The position numbers were made by a program, and so were the translations under genes. DNA of 64,000 nucleotides from Allobosea psychrotolerans (lineage in GTDB: Bacteria; Pseudomonadota; Alphaproteobacteria; Rhizobiales; Beijerinckiaceae): assembly GCF_002917105.1 (NCBI RefSeq), contig NZ_PQFZ01000018.1, forward strand, positions 47,127-111,126. The letters are read 5' to 3'. Below are positions 60,750-64,000 of this stretch, one piece after another. Under the pieces are notes generated by a model. The model worked only from the letters and a program-made list of their open reading frames with translations. It did no database searches and had not been told where the DNA came from. Position 1 is the first letter of the stretch. Each line of letters starts with the position of its first letter.

Positions 60750-61571
60750 ATGCGTTGCGTTGTGTTCCTGGCGGGCCTCTTGGCCTGTCTCGCTCTTTCG
60801 TCCGGCCAGCGCGCTTCTGCGCAGTCGAGCGACTACACCACCCTCACCTCGCCCGAATCCGCGCAGCACTGGAATCTGACGCTGGGAGCCGGCCTGCGCT
60901 ACCAGCCCGATTATTCAGGCTCCAACAACTATGTCTTCCGGCCGCGCCCGATCATTTCGCTCGGCAAGGGCGTGAAAAGCACCTGGTGGGTCGCCGAGGA
61001 TGATGCGCTCTCGATCGGCTTCTTCTCCGGCAAGGGCTGGCGTATCGGTTTCTCCGGCAATCTGCTCTGGGAGCGCAAGGCCAGCACCAACCCCGCTCTG
61101 GTCGCGGTTCCCGACACGAAGTTCGGCTTCGAGGCTGGCGGCTTCGCCGAGTTCTACCCGGCCTCCTGGCTGCGCGCCCGCGTCGACCTGCGGCGCGGCT
61201 TCGTCGCCCATGACGCGCTGGTCGCCGAACTCAAGCTCGACGCCATCGCCCGGGTCGGCCAGTGGTCGTTCGGCGCCGGTCCGCGCATGAGCATCGTCGG
61301 CGCCGACTATCTGCGGACCTATTTCGGCTCCTATCCGGGCGTCGCCGGCACCGGCGGCTTGCTGCAGCGCTTCAATGCCGGGGTCCATTCCTACGGCGCG
61401 ATCGCGCAGGCGACCTATAACTGGTCCGAGCGGCTCTCGACCACGACCTATATCGAGTACAAGCGCCTGGTCGGCGACGCAGCCAAGGCGCCGATCGTGA
61501 AAACCTATGGCTCGCGCGACTCGATCACGCTCGGCATCTCGGCGAGCTATGCCTTCGATCTCGGCTTCTGA
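60750..61571 (+). CDS. MipA/OmpV-family outer-membrane protein
   Basis: 273 residues from ATG 60750, with CCGGAGTTCTC upstream. The signal ends near ASAQ25. The mature part is a beta-barrel: alternating hydrophobic strands, LGAGLRYQPDYSGSNNYVF near the start and a C-terminal YAFDLGF ending in Phe. MipA-like proteins are scaffolds for murein enzymes or porin-like barrels. The stop is followed by a palindromic repeat. Confidence 0.9.
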   Translation: MRCVVFLAGLLACLALSSGQRASAQSSDYTTLTSPESAQHWNLTLGAGLRYQPDYSGSNNYVFRPRPIISLGKGVKSTWWVAEDDALSIGFFSGKGWRIGFSGNLLWERKASTNPALVAVPDTKFGFEAGGFAEFYPASWLRARVDLRRGFVAHDALVAELKLDAIARVGQWSFGAGPRMSIVGADYLRTYFGSYPGVAGTGGLLQRFNAGVHSYGAIAQATYNWSERLSTTTYIEYKRLVGDAAKAPIVKTYGSRDSITLGISASYAFDLGF

Positions 61572-61652
61572 GCGCGATCTGCGAGCCCCGTGAGCCAGGA
61601 TCAGGCCACGGGGTTTCATCGGCGAGGCCTACGCGCTATATCCTCTAGGCAC

Positions 61653-61697
61653 TAGAGGATCGCTCCGAAAAGCGGGAACCGCCTTTCGGGGCAAGCC
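61653..61697. repeat. Palindromic repeat copy
   Basis: GAGGATCGCTCCGAAAAGCGGGAACCGCCTTTCGGGGCAAGCC carries the GGGAACCG...TTTCGG core. It lies between the MipA gene and the MerR leader. Confidence 0.7.
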
Positions 61698-61712
61698 GCT
61701 GCAGAGGCAAAA

Positions 61713-61759
61713 CTCCACAGCACCAGACCGAGCACGATATTCGGTCTGGTGCTGTGGAG
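61713..61759. repeat. Perfect 19-base inverted repeat before the MerR gene
   Basis: CTCCACAGCACCAGACCGA (61713-61731) and its exact complement (61741-61759) around loop GCACGATAT. The right arm ends in GTGGAGG, just upstream of the AGGAGG ribosome site of the MerR gene. Confidence 0.85.
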
Positions 61760-61777
61760 GATCAGGAGGTCATCGTG

Positions 61778-62206
61778 ATGGAGCAGATGCCGATCGGGGC
61801 GCTGTCGGAGGCGACCGGCGTCAAGGTTCCGACGATCCGCTTCTACGAGGAGATCGGGCTCCTGCCCGCCCCCATTCGCACGCAGAGCAACCGCCGCAGC
61901 TATGGCGACACTCATCTGCAGCGGCTGCGCTTCATCCGGCATGCGCGCGATCTCGGCTTCGCCGTCGACGATATCCGCGAATTGCTGGCGATGGCGGCCG
62001 AGCCGCAGGCCTCATGCGACCGCGCCGACAGCATCGCGCAGCGCCATCTCGCCGATGTCGAGCGGCGCATCGCCCAGCTCCAGTCGCTGCGCGGCGAGCT
62101 CCAGCGCATGGTCGGCGAATGCCAGCACGGCCGCGTGGCCGAATGCCGCGTGATCGAATCGCTCGCCGATCACGGCCACTGCCTGCACGATCACCGCGTG
62201 GCCTGA
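61778..62206 (+). CDS. MerR-family metal-responsive regulator
   Basis: 142 residues from ATG 61778 (AGGAGGTCATCGTG). The MerR HTH (IGALSEATGVKVPTIRFYEEIGLLP) and a dimerisation helix are followed by a metal-site segment with Cys80 (ASCDRAD), Cys115 (ECQHG) and Cys123 (AECRVIE) plus Cys135. The spacing is near that of Zn-responsive ZntR (79/114/124). It should activate a metal efflux gene by DNA distortion, but no such gene is next to it. The leader holds a perfect inverted repeat. Confidence 0.87.
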   Translation: MEQMPIGALSEATGVKVPTIRFYEEIGLLPAPIRTQSNRRSYGDTHLQRLRFIRHARDLGFAVDDIRELLAMAAEPQASCDRADSIAQRHLADVERRIAQLQSLRGELQRMVGECQHGRVAECRVIESLADHGHCLHDHRVA

Positions 62207-62207
62207 A

Positions 62208-62235
62208 CAAAAAGGCGGGCTCGGGAGCCCGCCTG
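62208..62235 (-). terminator. Rho-independent terminator of ndk
   Basis: On the minus strand, stem AGGCGGGCT/AGCCCGCCT with loop CCCG is followed by TTTTTG. It lies 80 bases after the ndk stop, and just after the MerR stop on the other strand. Confidence 0.8.
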
Positions 62236-62314
62236 CGCATTACGTACCCCGCCGTCATCCTGAGACTGCGCCGCTATGCGGCATGCCCAAGACGACGGCG
62301 TGGAGTTTGAGAGA

Positions 62315-62737
62315 TCAGCCGACGATCTCGTTGCCGGCGAAGAACTGCGCGATCTCGATCGCGGCCGTCTCAGGCGCGTCGGAGCCGTGCACGGTGTTTT
62401 CGCCGACGGACTGGGCGAAGAGCTTGCGGATCGTGCCCTCGGCGGCATTGGCCGGGTTGGTGGCGCCCATCACGTCGCGATAGGTCGCGATCGCGTTCTC
62501 GCCTTCGAGAACCTGCACCACGACCGGAGCGGAGATCATGAACTCGACCAGCTCGCCGAAGAAGGGACGAGCGGCGTGGACCGCGTAGAAGGTCTCGGCC
62601 TGGGCCTTGGTCATCTGGATGCGCTTCTGCGCGACGATGCGCAGGCCGGCCTTCTCGATGACCGCGTTGACCGCGCCGGTGAGATTGCGCCGCGTCGCAT
62701 CGGGCTTGAGAATGGAGAAGGTACGCTGGACAGCCAT
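62315..62737 (-). CDS. ndk: Nucleoside-diphosphate kinase
   Basis: 140 residues. The NDK fold is complete: TFSILKPDATRRNL, YAVHAARPFFGELVEFMIS, MGATNPANAAEGTIRKLFA and the active-site His in ENTVHGSDAPE. It balances cellular NTP pools. AAGGAACCAACG before the start gives the ribosome site. It is single with a downstream terminator. Confidence 0.98.
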   Translation of the reverse strand: MAVQRTFSILKPDATRRNLTGAVNAVIEKAGLRIVAQKRIQMTKAQAETFYAVHAARPFFGELVEFMISAPVVVQVLEGENAIATYRDVMGATNPANAAEGTIRKLFAQSVGENTVHGSDAPETAAIEIAQFFAGNEIVG

Positions 62738-62834
62738 CGTTGGTTCCTTAGGGATAATCTGGGAGTGCGCGGCTTATAGCGGCCGCCTTCCCGCCCCACA
62801 AGGCTGGCCGAGGCTCGGCGGATCGCCGCGGCGA

Positions 62835-63104
62835 TCAGTGGCGGGTCAGGAAGCTGCGGGCCTCGCGCAGCGCCTCGGCGATCTCGTCGCGCGTCATTTC
62901 GAGCGCCAGTTCCTGGCGATGGGCGGCCGCCCGTCCACAACCGCGCGCCAGGGCAACGTTGAACCATTTCTGCGCCGCGACGAGGTCGACCGGCTGATTG
63001 CGGCCTGCGGCATACATCAGCCCAAGCTCGTAATAAGCCTCGGCGGAGGCTTCCGTCGGGATCATCAGCGAAGCGGGGATTACGCTCATTTCCATGCGTG
63101 CCAT
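62835..63104 (-). CDS. Small Sel1-repeat-type protein
   Basis: 89 residues from ATG 63104, chosen for GAGGG upstream. YYELGLMYAAGRNQPVDLVAAQKWFNVALARGC has the Sel1-like repeat pattern (A-x3-LG-x2-Y-x-G), one repeat only. The rest is helical. Single-repeat proteins of this type are regulators or scaffolds of unclear role. It is transcribed away from ndk on the same strand. Confidence 0.75.
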   Translation of the reverse strand: MARMEMSVIPASLMIPTEASAEAYYELGLMYAAGRNQPVDLVAAQKWFNVALARGCGRAAAHRQELALEMTRDEIAEALREARSFLTRH

Positions 63105-63459
63105 GACAGCCACCCTCTTGTCCTGTTGCGCCGAGCACCCGTCAAAGGCCGCGGCTTGTGAGGACGAGATTTGGCCCCGGCCCTTAAAGAGGCCGCTAAA
63201 AATCGCAATGAATCGAAGCTCAACGAGATGTAATCGCCGGGTTAAATCAACGATCGATTCATACTGGCAGCGTGAAAAATCCCGCGATTTCAGAGGCGTC
63301 CCGTTAGGTCAGCATTCGCCGCGTTGACGCGCTGTTCACCTTGGCGCGCGGTGGCCCGCTTCATCCTCGCGTTAAAGCAGGCTTGGAGACGGATCGCGCC
63401 TCCGATATGGTTCATATCTGAACCATGCAGCATAGCTGGTCTGACAAGGGAGGATCGAC

Positions 63460-63852
63460 ATGAACAAGCATGCAATCGCAGGCCGTTGCGGGCTTCTGGG
63501 CCTCGGGCTCCTGATCGGCATGGCCACAGCGCCTGCCATGGCCCAGGATGTCACCGGCACATGGCTGCGCGACACCGGCGCCTCGCGCGTCCGCTTCGCC
63601 AAATGCGGCGAGGCGGTTTGCGGCACCATCGCCTGGCTCAAGGATCCCAACGGCCCCGCCAAGATCGGCCAGCGCATCTTCTACGACATGAAGCCGGCCG
63701 GCGCCGGCAAGTGGAGCGGCAGCGCCTTCAACCCCGAGGACGGCAAGACCTATTCGGGCACGATGACTCTGGCGGGCGACGCGCTGACGACATCGGGCTG
63801 CGTGCTCGGCGGGCTGATCTGCCGCTCGGTGAAGTGGGCGCGGGCGAACTGA
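63460..63852 (+). CDS. DUF2147 exported protein
   Basis: 130 residues from ATG 63460, after AAGGGAGGATCGAC. Signal peptide to about AMA-Q29. The family pattern is VTGTWLRDTG, FAKCGEAVCGTIAWL and the final CVLGGLICRSVKWAR with paired Cys. Members are small exported beta-barrel-like proteins of unknown role. The end of the window holds only an arm of a REP-type repeat after it. Confidence 0.88.
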   Translation: MNKHAIAGRCGLLGLGLLIGMATAPAMAQDVTGTWLRDTGASRVRFAKCGEAVCGTIAWLKDPNGPAKIGQRIFYDMKPAGAGKWSGSAFNPEDGKTYSGTMTLAGDALTTSGCVLGGLICRSVKWARAN

Positions 63853-63883
63853 CGCCGAGGGGACGTCATGCCCCGGCGCTTCC

Positions 63884-63917
63884 GTTACTGCGAGGAGCGC
63901 AGCGACGAAGCAATCCA
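63884..63917. repeat. REP-type repeat, single arm
   Basis: GTTACTGCGAGGAGCGCAGCGACGAAGCAATCCA is the left arm of the REP family at 45205 with small changes; the partner arm may lie past 64000. Confidence 0.75.
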
Positions 63918-64000
63918 TGTGTGGACGGCCCGTTGTTTGCAAGATGGAAGCGTCTGGTTGATCTGGTCGCTTGCGGTCATGTGTCCGGCCTGTTGGTGCG

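Overview
The window comes from a GC-rich alphaproteobacterium of the Hyphomicrobiales, most like Bosea or a close relative (inference). Supporting signs are an aapJQMP-type amino-acid ABC transporter, a methanogen-output-domain/LuxR regulator cluster, FixK-type TTG(A/C)-N6-TCAA boxes, hdaA, an NDUFS4-like complex I subunit, and many copies of a palindromic repeat with the core GGGAACCGGTTTTTCG that is common in this order. There are two intact tRNA genes and no rRNA. I see no intact insertion sequence, prophage or CRISPR array.

Layout. 1-2565: the end of a beta-helix protein, a methyltransferase and a glycosyltransferase, probably a surface-polysaccharide locus. 2566-3539: no gene, with a very AT-rich core. 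3540-8921: a signalling block (methanogen-output-domain protein, histidine kinase, three LuxR-type regulators of which two have degenerate receivers) ending in a glycosyltransferase. 8922-13579: a decayed accessory stretch with a saccharopine-dehydrogenase-like remnant, a DUF302 protein, an orphan ArsA ATPase, a ruined P-type cation ATPase and a cupin; three FixK/FNR-like boxes suggest an old low-oxygen regulon. 13580-19818: housekeeping and small exported genes (guaA, rRNA methyltransferase, two micro-lipoproteins, an Lrp-type regulator, a glycerophosphodiesterase). 20009-28168: a minus-strand transporter operon, four successive aapJ-like binding proteins followed by aapQ, aapM and aapP, closed by a strong terminator. 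28425-30337: metC coupled to a signal-less binding-protein-fold protein.

30408-33248: a three-gene lipid A/lipid-linked sugar cluster. 33616-36564: small genes, tRNA-Arg(UCU), tRNA-Pro(UGG) and a tRNA-like fragment that forms a direct repeat with the tRNA-Arg. 36746-41387: a large exported protein and a polysaccharide-modification set. 41431-49073: two lipoproteins, aspS, rnd, and the ppk-ppx pair. 49210-52049: TetR, a membrane protein and a desaturase, with a perfect operator-like palindrome between the first two. 52050-58381: hdaA, an AI-2E transporter, a CDP-alcohol phosphatidyltransferase, purM-purN, and a YafY regulator divergent from a glutathione S-transferase. 58487-63852: a molybdopterin oxidoreductase, a MipA/OmpV protein, a MerR regulator, ndk, a Sel1-type protein and a DUF2147 protein.

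The most unusual items are the signalling block with two degenerate receivers, the four-fold binding-protein array with a hairpin before each start, the low-oxygen gene graveyard, and the tRNA-derived direct repeat.
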